42,358 nucleotides of DNA from Acetothermia bacterium UBA3571 (GCA_002375995.1 DFNI01000024.1:1-42358); one strand, 5' to 3'; shown: positions 1 through 8,467, counted from the first letter of the stretch. Notes: generated by a model not told the origin, from the sequence alone. Made by a program: numbers and translations.

Positions 1-46
1 AACACCATTCCGAAACCGGACACTCTAGGGCCAATTGGAAGAGAAG

Positions 47-76
47 AAAAGGGGGCGCTTGTCGGCGCCCCCTTTT
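47..76 (-). terminator. Intrinsic terminator of the glutamate dehydrogenase gene
   Basis: A perfect 12-bp inverted repeat (47-58 with 65-76, arm AAAAGGGGGCGC, 6-nt loop) starts about 20 nt past the dehydrogenase stop. On the minus strand the stem ends in TTTT followed by CTTCTCTT, a U-rich tail. Confidence 0.85.
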
Positions 77-97
77 CCTTTTACAAGAAGTGGCCAC

Positions 98-1348
98 TTA
101 AACCCAGCCGCGGAGCTTCATGGCCTCCACCACCCGGGAAACCGCCACCAAGTAAGCCCCGAGCCGATTGTGGACCTTGTGTTTCTGGGCGGCCTCGTGC
201 ACCGCGTGGAACGCGGCGGTCATCTTGCGGTCCAGGAGCTCGTGCACCTCCTCCTCAGACCAGTAGAAGTTGTAGGCGTTCTGGACCTGTTCGAAGTAGG
301 AAACGGTCACTCCACCGGCGTTGCAGAGGAAGTCGGGGATCACATACACCCCACGTTGGTGCAAGATCACGTCGGCCTCGGGGGTGGTGGGGCCGTTGGC
401 GAGCTCGGCCACGATCTTGGCCTTGATGCGGTCGGCGTTTTCCTCGGTGATCTGATTCTCCAAGGCGGCCGGGAACAACACGGTCACGTCGAGTTCGAGA
501 AGCTCTTCGTTGGTGATCTTCTCCGCCCCGGGGAAGCCCACAATAGTCCCGTTTTCCCGCTTGAACTTCACTACCTCGGCGAACGGAAGCCCCTCGGGGT
601 TGTAGATCCCTCCCTTGGAGTCGGAGACGGCCACCACCTTCATCCCCAGGATCTCGACGGCGAGTTTGTGGGCGAACTGACCGGCGTTTCCGTAGCCCTG
701 GATCGCAGCGGTGGCTCCTTTGAGCTCGATTCCCAAGACTTTCGCGGCCTCGCGCACGGCGTAGACGCCGCCCCGGGCGGTGGCGTCGCCTCGGCCGGCG
801 GAGCCGCCCAAGGGCAGGGGTTTCCCGGTGATGACCCCGGGGGCGGAGTGCCCCACGATCTTCTCATACTCGTCCATCATCCACGCCATCACCTGGGGAT
901 TGGTGTAGACGTCGGGGGCGGGGACGTCGATATCCGGACCGATGTAGTGGCCGATGGCGCGGATGTACCCCCGGGAGAGGCGCTCCAGTTCCCCCTCGGA
1001 CATTTCCTTGGGGTTACACACCACACCGCCCTTCCCCCCGCCCAAGGGGAGGTCCATCACCGCCGTCTTCCAGGTCATCCACGCCGCCAGCGCTCGCACC
1101 GTGTCGAAGGTCTCCTCGGGATGGAAACGGATTCCACCCTTGGTGGGGCCACGGGCGTTGTTGTATTGCACCCGGAACCCCTCGAAGACCTTCACGGTGC
1201 CGTCGTCCATCCTCACGGGGATGCGGACGTGGAACTCCCGCATGGGCCACCGCAAAAGCTCATGAGTACCAGGATCTAACTTCAAGATCTTCGCTGCCTC
1301 ATCGAGTTGCCTCTGTGCGATGGCAAACGGGTTGAGCTTATCAGCCAT
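98..1348 (-). CDS. gdhA: Glu/Leu/Phe/Val dehydrogenase family, glutamate dehydrogenase
   Basis: Catalyses reversible oxidative deamination of glutamate to 2-oxoglutarate and ammonia with NAD(P), linking amino-acid and central carbon metabolism in the cytoplasm. The 416-aa product has the usual family length. The N-terminal catalytic domain shows the conserved lysine-bearing stretch PLGGGKGGVVCNP, preceded by GPTKGGIRFHP. The C-terminal Rossmann domain begins near GATAAIQGYGNAGQFA. The ATG at 1348 was chosen because AAAGGAGGGAGG lies directly before it; an in-frame start 17 codons upstream would encode an unrelated extension. The gene is monocistronic, with its own promoter and terminator. Coenzyme preference cannot be read from the sequence. 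Confidence 0.95.
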   Translation of the reverse strand: MADKLNPFAIAQRQLDEAAKILKLDPGTHELLRWPMREFHVRIPVRMDDGTVKVFEGFRVQYNNARGPTKGGIRFHPEETFDTVRALAAWMTWKTAVMDLPLGGGKGGVVCNPKEMSEGELERLSRGYIRAIGHYIGPDIDVPAPDVYTNPQVMAWMMDEYEKIVGHSAPGVITGKPLPLGGSAGRGDATARGGVYAVREAAKVLGIELKGATAAIQGYGNAGQFAHKLAVEILGMKVVAVSDSKGGIYNPEGLPFAEVVKFKRENGTIVGFPGAEKITNEELLELDVTVLFPAALENQITEENADRIKAKIVAELANGPTTPEADVILHQRGVYVIPDFLCNAGGVTVSYFEQVQNAYNFYWSEEEVHELLDRKMTAAFHAVHEAAQKHKVHNRLGAYLVAVSRVVEAMKLRGWV

Positions 1349-1402
1349 CCTCCCTCCTTTGTCCGGATTTGTGGGATAAAAAAAGCCCTCATGGGGCAAG
1401 CA

Positions 1403-1431
1403 ATTTTACTCCCACGCACAAAACCTCACAA
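1403..1431 (-). promoter_or_regulatory. Sigma-70 promoter for glutamate dehydrogenase
   Basis: Minus strand: -35 TTGTGA (1426-1431), 17-nt spacer, -10 TAAAAT (1403-1408). Transcription would begin near 1396, leaving a leader of about 48 nt before the ATG at 1348. Confidence 0.6.
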
Positions 1432-1432
1432 C

Positions 1433-1459
1433 AAAGGCGTTCGGTATACTATCGCCTTT
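1433..1459 (-). terminator. Weak hairpin at the end of prfA
   Basis: AAAGGCG (1433-1439) pairs with CGCCTTT (1453-1459) around a 13-nt loop, touching the prfA stop codon. No U-run follows, so termination is uncertain. Confidence 0.3.
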
Positions 1460-2535
1460 CAGCCGACCCGGGAGAGTTCCTGCTCCAGCTCCGCCTCGAA
1501 AAGGGGATCCGTGAGGATGTCCAAATCCCCGTCCAGGATCTCTTGGAGTTTGTAGGTGGTGAAGTTGATGCGGTGATCGGTGACGCGGTTCTGGGGGAAG
1601 TTATAAGTGCGGATCTTCTCCGAGCGATCTCCAGTACCAATTTGGCGGCGTCGGGTCTCCTGGAGCTCCTTTTGCCGCTTCCTCTCTTCCAACTCCCACA
1701 ACCGCGCCCGGAGGATCCGGAGCGCCTGGACCTTGTTTTGGTACTGCGAACGTTCGTCCTGGCAGGCCACGGTGATCCCGGTGGGAATATGGGTGATGCG
1801 CACTGCGGTCTCGTTCTTTTGCATGTGTTGCCCCCCAGGCCCCCCGGCCCGAAAGGTCTCGATCTTGAGGTCCTCGGGCCGGATCTCGACGTCCACTTCC
1901 TCCATCTCCGGGAGCACCGCCACGGTGGCGGTGGAGGTGTGGATCCTGCCCGAGGACTCCGTTACCGGTACCCGCTGCACCCGGTGGACCCCGGACTCGT
2001 ACCGGAGCCGCCCATATGCCCCCTTCCCTTCCACTACGAAGGTTATCTGCTTATAACCCCCAAGGTCCGTAGGGTGGGAGTCCAGCACCTTCACCTTCCA
2101 GCCCTTGCGCTCCGCGTAGCGGCTATACATCCGGAAGAGATCGGCGGCGAACAGGGCCGACTCCTCCCCCCCTGCACCGGCGCGGATCTCCACAATGGCG
2201 TTCCTTTGATCCTCGGGCCGCTCGGGAAGAAGGTCCCGTTTTATCTCGGAAAGGAGCTCCTCCAGGCGTTCCTCGCCCTTGCGGATCTCCTCCCGGAGCT
2301 CGGCCTTGAGTCCCTCGTCCTCCGCGCTCTCGAGGAACTCGCGCTCTTCCTCCAAGTCCCGCATGAGCTTGCGGAGCTCCTCCCCCTTCCGCAGGAGCTC
2401 GGAGAGCTTGGCGTATCGTCGCGAAAGCTCGGCAAACCGTGGGGATCCTGCGATCTCCGGGTCCCCCAAGCGGTCCTCCAGCCTTTTCAGTTCTCGTTCC
2501 TTTTCCTCCAAAACCCTGAGGATCTTCTCGAGCAT
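1459..2535 (-). CDS. prfA: Peptide chain release factor 1
   Basis: Class I release factor that reads UAA and UAG in the ribosomal A site and triggers peptidyl-tRNA hydrolysis. The 358-aa product matches the RF1 size. It shows the tripeptide anticodon context RVPVTESSGRIHTS (P-x-T, the RF1 form rather than the SPF of RF2) and the catalytic GGQ loop within FRAGGPGGQHMQKNETAVRI. The loop context GPGGQHMQKNE differs a little from the commoner GAGGQHVN. The start is set at the ATG at 2535 (MLEKILRVLEEKE), the usual RF1 N-terminus; an upstream ATG at 2571 lies at the terminator of the preceding operon. It stands alone between two transcription units. Confidence 0.95.
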   Translation of the reverse strand: MLEKILRVLEEKERELKRLEDRLGDPEIAGSPRFAELSRRYAKLSELLRKGEELRKLMRDLEEEREFLESAEDEGLKAELREEIRKGEERLEELLSEIKRDLLPERPEDQRNAIVEIRAGAGGEESALFAADLFRMYSRYAERKGWKVKVLDSHPTDLGGYKQITFVVEGKGAYGRLRYESGVHRVQRVPVTESSGRIHTSTATVAVLPEMEEVDVEIRPEDLKIETFRAGGPGGQHMQKNETAVRITHIPTGITVACQDERSQYQNKVQALRILRARLWELEERKRQKELQETRRRQIGTGDRSEKIRTYNFPQNRVTDHRINFTTYKLQEILDGDLDILTDPLFEAELEQELSRVG

Positions 2536-2576
2536 CGCTTGGAGCCTAAAAAAGTTCCGGGGAAAACGCAAGCGCG

Positions 2577-2607
2577 AAAAAAACGCCCCCGAAGCGGTCC
2601 GGGGGCG
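2577..2607 (-). terminator. Intrinsic terminator of the rnpA-greA-lysS operon
   Basis: CGCCCCCG (2584-2591) pairs with CGGGGGCG (2600-2607) around an 8-nt loop. On the minus strand seven T follow (2583-2577). It lies 12 nt after the aminotransferase stop and just before the prfA start. Confidence 0.85.
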
Positions 2608-2619
2608 CTAAAATGAGGA

Positions 2620-3840
2620 TCAAACCCCGACAGAGGCGGGAAGGGCCGCCAACTCCTCTTTGATCACCTCCGCCAGGCGCCTTATCCCTTCCTCTATCTG
2701 TTCCAGGGTGGCGATGGCGAAGGAGAGGCGCATAGTGTTTTGCCCCTTTCCGTCCACGAAAAACGGGCTTCCGCTGACGTAGGCCACCTTTCGCTCCAGG
2801 GCCTTGGGCAACATCTTCTCCGTGTCCAAGCCGGGGGGCAGGGTGACCCACAAAAAAAGGCCCCCTTCGGGGCGGGTCCACCGTACCCCTTCGGGCATAT
2901 ACTTCTCCAACGCCGCGATCATGGCGTTCCGTTTTTCCCGGTAACAGCGCCTGAGCTTTCCGATATGGTCTTCGATGTCGTGCTCCTTCAAGAACCGGAG
3001 GGCCAAGGCTTGGGTGAGGGCAGGGGTGCAGAGATCGGTGGCCTGCTTCACCGCCACCACCTTGTTCACGATCTCTTCGGTCCCCACCAACGCGGCCAGG
3101 CGCAGGCCCGGGGCCAGAATTTTGGAAAGGGTGAAGAGGAAAACCACCCGGCCTTCCCGGTCTATGCCTTTTAGGGAGGGAAGCTTTTCTCCGGCGAACC
3201 GGAGCGCCCGATAGGGGGCGTCCTCCACCACCAAAAGGTCTTCCTCCGCCGCGATCGCGAGAAGCCCCTCCCGCTTCTCCCTGGACCAACAGACCCCGGC
3301 AGGGTTCTGGAAGTCCGGGATCACGTAAATGAGTTTCGGGTTCTTTCCCCGGGCGCGGTCTTTCTTGACCTGCTCCCGCAGGCGCTCGAGGTCCATTCCG
3401 TCTTCTTCAAGGGTGATGCCCACCAGTTCCGCCTCGAATGCACGGAAGGCTTGGATCGCCCCGAGGTAGCTGGGGAGCTCCAGGTACACCACGTCTCCGG
3501 GGTCGAGGAACGTCTTCGCCACCAGGTCCAACCCTTGCTGGGAGGCCGTGGTGATCATGATCTCTTCTAGCTCAGCCTCGATCCCATCCTCCCGGAGGAT
3601 TTCCAAGAAGGCGCGACGAAGCTCTACATTGCCCTCGGTGGTGGAGTATTGGAGGCTATAGGCGTAATTTTTCTGGATTTCTTGGAAGGCTATCCTCGCC
3701 AGTTCCTCCCGCGGGAAGGTCTCCGGATCCGGCGTCCCCCCAGCGAAGGAGATCACATCGGGCTGCTGGGTGTATTTGAGGAGCTCCCGGATAACGGAGC
3801 GCCGGATGTTTCGGGCCCTCTGGGAGAAAAACTTTTCCAT
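2620..3840 (-). CDS. PLP-dependent class I/II aminotransferase (LysN/MocR-like group)
   Basis: Fold-type I aminotransferase of 406 aa that swaps an amino group between an amino acid and a 2-oxo acid, using pyridoxal phosphate. The Schiff-base lysine lies in FTLSKILAPGLRL, typical of the 2-aminoadipate/MocR-type group. Other landmarks are the N-terminal SFAGGTPDPETFP, the PLP-contacting region YVIPDFQNPAGV, VVEDAPY, and the C-terminal substrate-carboxylate arginine region MRLSFA. It resembles Thermus LysN-type enzymes with broad specificity for aminoadipate, aromatic or branched-chain substrates; the substrate is inferred only to that level. It is the last gene of the operon, 9 nt after the PAP2 gene, and ends at a clear terminator. 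Confidence 0.88.
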   Translation of the reverse strand: MEKFFSQRARNIRRSVIRELLKYTQQPDVISFAGGTPDPETFPREELARIAFQEIQKNYAYSLQYSTTEGNVELRRAFLEILREDGIEAELEEIMITTASQQGLDLVAKTFLDPGDVVYLELPSYLGAIQAFRAFEAELVGITLEEDGMDLERLREQVKKDRARGKNPKLIYVIPDFQNPAGVCWSREKREGLLAIAAEEDLLVVEDAPYRALRFAGEKLPSLKGIDREGRVVFLFTLSKILAPGLRLAALVGTEEIVNKVVAVKQATDLCTPALTQALALRFLKEHDIEDHIGKLRRCYREKRNAMIAALEKYMPEGVRWTRPEGGLFLWVTLPPGLDTEKMLPKALERKVAYVSGSPFFVDGKGQNTMRLSFAIATLEQIEEGIRRLAEVIKEELAALPASVGV

Positions 3841-3849
3841 AATCCTTCG

Positions 3850-4434
3850 TCACCCCCAAGGAATCGCATTTTCGAGTAACGGCGCCAATATCCATGAGGT
3901 TACGCTCCCCAATATCACCCCCCCAAAAACGTCCAAGGGATAGTGCTCCCGCAAGTAGATGCGGGAAAGACTGATTACCGCGGCCAAAAGGTATGTGAGG
4001 AGGACCAGCCCGATCCAGTCGCCGTAAAAGCGGAGGGTCAAGGTCGCCATCCCGAAGGCCAAGGTGGCGTGGCCGGAAGGGAACGCGTGCGAATCGAGAA
4101 TAAAAAAGCGCCTCACCGGCACAAAGGCCGGTGGGCGCTCTCGTCGAAAGAATAACTTAAGGAGCTTCACCAATGTTAACTGTACCACAGAGACGGCCAG
4201 GCCGGCAAGGACATGGCGGTGGTCCCGCGGTCCGCCCCAAAAGATGAGCCAAAACCCAAAAAGTCCCCAGATATAGCCGTCTCCCAGGTACGTGGCGAGG
4301 AGGAAGAGGGTGTCCAGGCGGCGCAAAAGACGCGACCCGCTCACCCGGTCCAGGACGGTCTGGTCCAGGAGAAGGATCTTCTCGGATAAGGCCTCCGAAA
4401 CCCCCCAGACCCGGGAAGCAAGACTGGCCTTCAT
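3850..4434 (-). CDS. PAP2-superfamily membrane phosphatase
   Basis: A 194-aa integral membrane protein of the phosphatidic acid phosphatase type 2 family. All three catalytic motifs are visible: KLLKLFFRRERP (K-x6-RP), FPSGHATLAF (PSGH) and SRIYLREHYPLD (SR-x5-H-x3-D). Hydrophobic segments between and around them suggest about five membrane helices, with the active site on the outer face. Likely substrates are undecaprenyl pyrophosphate or another lipid phosphate, but this cannot be settled from sequence. The ATG overlaps the lysS stop by 4 nt (ATGA), so translation is probably coupled. The pairing with lysS looks like operon packing rather than a shared pathway. Confidence 0.9.
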   Translation of the reverse strand: MKASLASRVWGVSEALSEKILLLDQTVLDRVSGSRLLRRLDTLFLLATYLGDGYIWGLFGFWLIFWGGPRDHRHVLAGLAVSVVQLTLVKLLKLFFRRERPPAFVPVRRFFILDSHAFPSGHATLAFGMATLTLRFYGDWIGLVLLTYLLAAVISLSRIYLREHYPLDVFGGVILGSVTSWILAPLLENAIPWG

Positions 4435-5903
4435 CGCCGCTCACCCACGAGGGGGAAGGCGATCACCTCGCGGATGGAGGGAGAGTCGGTGAGGATCATG
4501 ACCAACCGGTCCACCCCGATCCCGATCCCCGCCGCCGGGGGCATCCCGTGCTCCAGGGCCCGCAAGAAGGCCTCGTCCACCCGGTGGGCCTCTTCGTCTC
4601 CCGCGGCCCGGAGCCGCTCTTGCATGAGGAAACGCTCCCTTTGCTCCTCCGGGTCGTTAAGTTCCGAAAACGCGTTGGCCACCTCGAACCCCGCGATAAA
4701 GAGCTCGAATCGCTCCACAAGCTCCGGGTTTCCCCGCTTCCGTTTCGCCAAAGGAGAGATGTCCAGGGGATAATCCATCACGAAGGTGGGATCCACCAGC
4801 CTCCCCTCCACGAGCTCCAGGAGGTGCTCCAGGAGCTTTCCCTTGGGCCCCGCCCTTAGGTGCTCGGGGCACTCTACCCCCTTACGCTCGAGCTCCGAGA
4901 GGAGCGCCTCCAGCGGGGCTTCCGGATCGATGCCGAACTCCCCGGAGAGGAGTTCATACAGGGTGACGCGCCGCCAGGGGCGGGAGAAATCCACCCTGCG
5001 GCCTTGATACTGGAGCTCTAGGGCCCCATGGACCGCCTCCACACATTCGCAGATCAGATCCTCCGCAAGCTCCATGGCATCGTAATAGTCCCCGTACGCC
5101 TGGTAGGCCTCCATGGCGGTGAACTCCGGGTTATGCTGGGTGGAGATTCCCTCGTTGCGGAAATTTTTCCCGATCTCGAATACCTTCTCGTAGCCGGCCA
5201 CAAGAAGCCGCTTGAGGTAAAGCTCGGGGGCGATCCGGAGGTAGAGGTCGCGGTCCAACGCGTTGTGGTGGGTGATGAACGGGCGCGCCGCCGCTCCCCC
5301 GGGAATCGGCTGGAGGATCGGAGTTTCCACCTCGATGAACCCCTTCCGCTCGAGGTGCCGGCGCATGGTGCTCACGATCAGTGCCCGGTCCAGGAGGACC
5401 TTGTGGGACTTCTCGTTGGTCAGAAGGTCCAGCTCCCGGAAGCGGTAGCGTTTCTCCGGATCGCGGAGGCCGTGCCACTTTTCGGGAAGGGGACGCAAGG
5501 CCTTTGCCAGGAGCTCAAATCCCTGGACCTCCACAGAGAGCTCCCCGGTTTTTGTGGTGATCACCTCGCCCCAGATGCCCACGATATCCCCGAGGTCGAG
5601 CTCCAGGAAAAGGTCATATTCCTCTCCCAGGACATTTTTGGAAACAAAGAGCTGAATCCGTCCGCTCCCGTCCCGGAGGTCGGCGAAGGTTAGTTTTCCC
5701 ATGCGGCGGAGGGAGAAGATCCGCCCCGCCAACCGTACCTCTTCCCCGGTGCGGGTGTTGGGGGGAAGGTCCGCGAACCGCTCCCGCACCGCTGTGGTGG
5801 TGTGGGAGCGCTCGAACTTATAGGGATAGGGCTCGATACCCCGGGCCCGGAGACGCTCGAGCTTGGTAAGCCTTACCGCGACCAGGTCCTCGGACACCCT
5901 CAC
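4431..5903 (-). CDS. lysS: Lysyl-tRNA synthetase, class II
   Basis: Charges tRNA-Lys with lysine. The 490-aa length fits bacterial LysS. The N-terminal OB-fold anticodon-binding domain includes RIFSLRRMGKLTFADLRDG. The class II catalytic core shows motif 2 in GKNFRNEGISTQHNPEFT and motif 3 in GIGIGVDRLVMILTDS. The start is a GTG at 5903 that overlaps the greA stop by 4 nt (GTGA), and the N-terminus then reads as a normal LysS helix. greA next to lysS is a recurring bacterial arrangement. No truncation or odd residue was noticed. Confidence 0.97.
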   Translation of the reverse strand: MRVSEDLVAVRLTKLERLRARGIEPYPYKFERSHTTTAVRERFADLPPNTRTGEEVRLAGRIFSLRRMGKLTFADLRDGSGRIQLFVSKNVLGEEYDLFLELDLGDIVGIWGEVITTKTGELSVEVQGFELLAKALRPLPEKWHGLRDPEKRYRFRELDLLTNEKSHKVLLDRALIVSTMRRHLERKGFIEVETPILQPIPGGAAARPFITHHNALDRDLYLRIAPELYLKRLLVAGYEKVFEIGKNFRNEGISTQHNPEFTAMEAYQAYGDYYDAMELAEDLICECVEAVHGALELQYQGRRVDFSRPWRRVTLYELLSGEFGIDPEAPLEALLSELERKGVECPEHLRAGPKGKLLEHLLELVEGRLVDPTFVMDYPLDISPLAKRKRGNPELVERFELFIAGFEVANAFSELNDPEEQRERFLMQERLRAAGDEEAHRVDEAFLRALEHGMPPAAGIGIGVDRLVMILTDSPSIREVIAFPLVGERR

Positions 5904-6379
5904 CCCTTCTCCACCCCGAGGATGCGGTAACGCCGCCTGCCAGAAGGCGTTTGGACCACGATGATGTCCCCCCGGGTGTGGCCCATGAGGGCCGCCCCCA
6001 CTGGGGAGTCGATCCCGATCCGCTTCCCCAAGATGTCCGCTTCCGGCGGGGAGACCAGGGTATAGGTGTCGAATTCCCCCGTTTCGGTGTCCTCCAGGAT
6101 CACCCGGGTGCCGATGCCCACCGTGTCCCCTTTGATCTCGTCCTCGGAGATTATGCGGGCGTTCTCGAGGAGCTCCCGGAGCCTGCGCACCTCGCGCTCG
6201 ATGACCTCCTGCTCGTTCTTGAGGTAGACGTATTCGCGGTTTTCCAGGAGATCACCCCCGCGCTCCTTGGCCTCCTTGAGGCGGGCCGGAATTTCCTGAT
6301 AGAGCTTGTGTTCCAGCTCTTCCAGCTGTTTCTTCTTCCGCTCGTAGCCCTCTTTGGTCAGAAGTATCTCCTGAGGCAT
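5900..6379 (-). CDS. greA: Transcription elongation factor GreA
   Basis: Rescues backtracked RNA polymerase by stimulating cleavage of the transcript 3' end. The 159-aa product has the N-terminal antiparallel coiled coil, with the acidic tip GGDLLENREY carrying the Asp and Glu that act in the RNA polymerase secondary channel. The FKBP-like C-terminal domain contains DTVGIGTRV and SPVGAALMGHTRGD. The ATG at 6379 is preceded by a near-perfect SD (AAGGAGGTGAGGG). The first 128 nt of the gene lie inside the 3' end of rnpA in another frame. It is followed by lysS with a 4-nt overlap. Confidence 0.95.
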   Translation of the reverse strand: MPQEILLTKEGYERKKKQLEELEHKLYQEIPARLKEAKERGGDLLENREYVYLKNEQEVIEREVRRLRELLENARIISEDEIKGDTVGIGTRVILEDTETGEFDTYTLVSPPEADILGKRIGIDSPVGAALMGHTRGDIIVVQTPSGRRRYRILGVEKG

Positions 6380-6722
6380 CCCTCACCTCCTTGAATTCCC
6401 GCAGAAATATGGTCTCGATCTCCTTGGGCTTCCTAATATTTCCCACGGGCGGCTTCGCGATCACCACTACGTCTAACCCCCCAAAGAGCCCTTTGTTCTT
6501 ACGGAACCCCTCTCGCACCGCCCGTTTCACCCGGTTCCGAACCACGGCCTTGCCCACTTTCCGCCCCACCACGATGAGGATCCGAGGAATTTTCTCCTCT
6601 TTGGACAGAAGGATAAACCGAAAATACTGACCCTCTAGACGTTTTCCTTCTCGAAATACCCGGTCGATCTCCTTTTTGCGGCGAAGGCGGTGAACGGGGC
6701 GAAGGCGCTGATCCGCTGCCAC
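6252..6722 (-). CDS. rnpA: Ribonuclease P protein component with unusual C-terminal tail
   Basis: Protein subunit of RNase P, which matures tRNA 5' ends. Residues 10-112 match the family: HRLRRKKEIDRVFREGKR at the N-terminus and the RNA-binding helix VVRNRVKRAVREGFRKNKG with the RNR signature. The frame then stays open for about 44 more residues, giving 156 aa against the usual 110-125, and this tail overlaps the start of greA by 128 nt. The start is GTG at 6722. It heads the rnpA-greA-lysS operon. The usual partner rpmH is not upstream: only 78 nt separate it from divergent pyk. A 1-nt shift creating an artificial tail is possible. Confidence 0.9.
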   Translation of the reverse strand: MAADQRLRPVHRLRRKKEIDRVFREGKRLEGQYFRFILLSKEEKIPRILIVVGRKVGKAVVRNRVKRAVREGFRKNKGLFGGLDVVVIAKPPVGNIRKPKEIETIFLREFKEVRDASGDTSDQRGLRAEEETAGRAGTQALSGNSGPPQGGQGARG

Positions 6723-6800
6723 ACAAAACCTTATCCCATAGCTAAATCCACCGCAACCCCCGTGCGCGGGGATATCTTTCCCGTTACCCTAAAAAGGACG

Positions 6801-8180
6801 ATGGGGAAGCGCACCAAGATAGTGGCCACCTTGGGCCCCGCTTGTGCCTCCGAGGATATCTTGGCCTCCATGGCCCACGCGGGGATGGATCTCGTGCGGA
6901 TCAACACCGCCCACGGGAGCCCAGCGGATCACGAGCGCTATATAAAGCTTGCCCGAGAAGCCGGACGGGCCGCAGGACGCCCTCTAGGGATCGTGCTCGA
7001 CACCCAGGGGCCGAAGGTCCGGCTCGGGGAGCTCCCGGGGGAGATCAGCCTGGCCCCCGGGAACGAGGTCATCCTGGGAGAGGGTGGGATCCCGTTGCGC
7101 CACGGGGATCTTCCCCGGTTTGTGCCGGCCGGAAGGCGAGTGTTGCTCGGGGAAGGGGCGGTGGAGCTTCTGGTGGTGGAGCAGTCCCATCGGGCCCTCA
7201 GGTGCCGGGTCTTGCGCGGGGGCGTTGTCTCCTCGGGAAAGGGGGTAAACGTCCCCGGGGTGGAACTTCCCTACCCCTCCCTCACCCCCTCTGATCGCGA
7301 CTCCCTCCGCATGGCGGCCGAACTGGGGGTCGAATACGTGGCGTTGTCCTTCGTCAAGTCCCCCGCCGACGTGGACGAGGCCCGGGAATACGTAGGGGAC
7401 CGGACCCGGGTCATCGCCAAGGTAGAGCTCAAGGTGGCCACGGAGCGGATGGAAGACATCGTCTCCGCCGCCGATGGGGTCATGGTGGCCCGGGGAGATC
7501 TCGGCGTGGAGATCGGGCCATATCACGTGCCGGTGGTGCAGAAACGCCTGGTGGACCTATGCAATGCTCGGGCCAAGCCAGTGATCGTGGCCACCCAGAT
7601 GTTGCGGTCCATGGTGGAGTCGCCGGTGCCCACCCGGGCCGAGGTGAACGACGTGGCCACTGCGGTCTGGGACGGGGCGGATGGGGTGATGCTTTCCGAG
7701 GAAACGGCGGTGGGGAGGTATCCGGTGGAGGCGGTGCGGGCCATGGCCGAAGCGGCGCAGGCGGCGGAGGAAAGTGGTTTCCCCATTCGCGTCCCGGGGC
7801 TTGTGCCCGAGCTCGTGGGTCAGGTCCCCGGGGCCTGTGCCAAGGCCGCGGTGGGGATCGCCCGGGATATCGGGGCCAGGGCCATCATTTGTGCCACTGT
7901 CTCCGGCTGGACCGCCCGGCTGGTAGCTTCCCTGCGCCCCGATATGCCGGTGGTAGCCGCGACCCCGGAGGAGGGGGTGGCCCGGGCCCTGGCCCTTGTC
8001 TGGGGGGTAATCCCCCTGACCATCACGCCCACAGAAGGCACGGACGCGTTGGCGGAGGCCTCCATACAGGCGGCAAAGGAAAGGGGCATTGTCCAAAAAG
8101 GCGACCGAGTGGTGTTCACCGCTGGCCTCCCCTTTTGGAAGGCGGGGACCACGAACCTGGTGCGGGTGCTTACCGCCTAA
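6801..8180 (+). CDS. pyk: Pyruvate kinase
   Basis: Last ATP-forming step of glycolysis: phosphoenolpyruvate plus ADP gives pyruvate plus ATP. The 459-aa product begins KRTKIVATLGPA, and the substrate/metal signature lies in GVMVARGDLGVEIG, followed by PVIVATQMLRSM and the MLSEETAVGRYP segment. The C-terminal domain (from about residue 340) is present, and there is no extra PEP-utiliser domain. The ATG at 6801 is used because the upstream in-frame codons overlap rnpA and do not resemble the family; an AAAAAGG sits 3 nt before it. It is divergent from rnpA, and its stop codon overlaps the xseB stop by 3 nt. Confidence 0.95.
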   Translation: MGKRTKIVATLGPACASEDILASMAHAGMDLVRINTAHGSPADHERYIKLAREAGRAAGRPLGIVLDTQGPKVRLGELPGEISLAPGNEVILGEGGIPLRHGDLPRFVPAGRRVLLGEGAVELLVVEQSHRALRCRVLRGGVVSSGKGVNVPGVELPYPSLTPSDRDSLRMAAELGVEYVALSFVKSPADVDEAREYVGDRTRVIAKVELKVATERMEDIVSAADGVMVARGDLGVEIGPYHVPVVQKRLVDLCNARAKPVIVATQMLRSMVESPVPTRAEVNDVATAVWDGADGVMLSEETAVGRYPVEAVRAMAEAAQAAEESGFPIRVPGLVPELVGQVPGACAKAAVGIARDIGARAIICATVSGWTARLVASLRPDMPVVAATPEEGVARALALVWGVIPLTITPTEGTDALAEASIQAAKERGIVQKGDRVVFTAGLPFWKAGTTNLVRVLTA

Positions 8181-8467
8181 AAAGGAACCTCCTCGTCTCC
8201 GCTTTCCGCGGGCGCACCCCCTTCGATTGAGGGGGCTTCTCGAGGGCCCTCGTCCTCTTCCCGTTCCAGGCGTTCGGTGATCCTTTTTACCTGCATTTCG
8301 GCCTGGGTCAGCTTCTTTTTGCACAGCGAAACCAGGCCCGCTGCTTCCTCCACCAAGGAAGAGAGCTCGTCGATGTCCGCTTCTCCCTTTTCGATCCGCT
8401 CGAGGATTTCCTCCAAGCGAGAGACCGCTTGGGAATAGGAAAGCTCGGCCTGAGTTCTATCCTCCAT
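8177..8467 (-). CDS. xseB: Exodeoxyribonuclease VII small subunit
   Basis: Small helical subunit that clusters on the coiled-coil of XseA in exonuclease VII. The 96-aa product contains the typical SYSQAVSRLEEILERIEKGE and later SLVEEAAGLVSLCKKKL, followed by an acidic disordered tail. The ATG at 8467 has AAGGAGGTGA upstream and lies 11 nt inside the 3' end of xseA, so the two genes are coupled. A GTG 4 codons upstream would sit on the SD itself. The gene converges on pyk with overlapping stop codons. Confidence 0.9.
   Translation of the reverse strand: MEDRTQAELSYSQAVSRLEEILERIEKGEADIDELSSLVEEAAGLVSLCKKKLTQAEMQVKRITERLEREEDEGPREAPSIEGGAPAESGDEEVPF

Noticed and set aside
35..1279. 414-codon open frame on the plus strand opposite glutamate dehydrogenase
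   Set aside because: Low-complexity Gly/His/Val/Leu-rich translation typical of the antisense frame of a GC-rich gene; no start signal and no family resemblance.
1378..1397. GCCC...GGGC with T7 on the minus strand before gdhA, terminator-like
   Set aside because: The stem is only 4 bp and it sits at the predicted start of transcription, so it cannot act as an attenuator.
1369..2616. 415-codon plus-strand frame opposite prfA
   Set aside because: Antisense shadow of a well-supported gene.
6723..6800. Possible rpmH between rnpA and pyk
   Set aside because: The 78-nt gap is too short for rpmH and no lysine/arginine-rich small frame is present.
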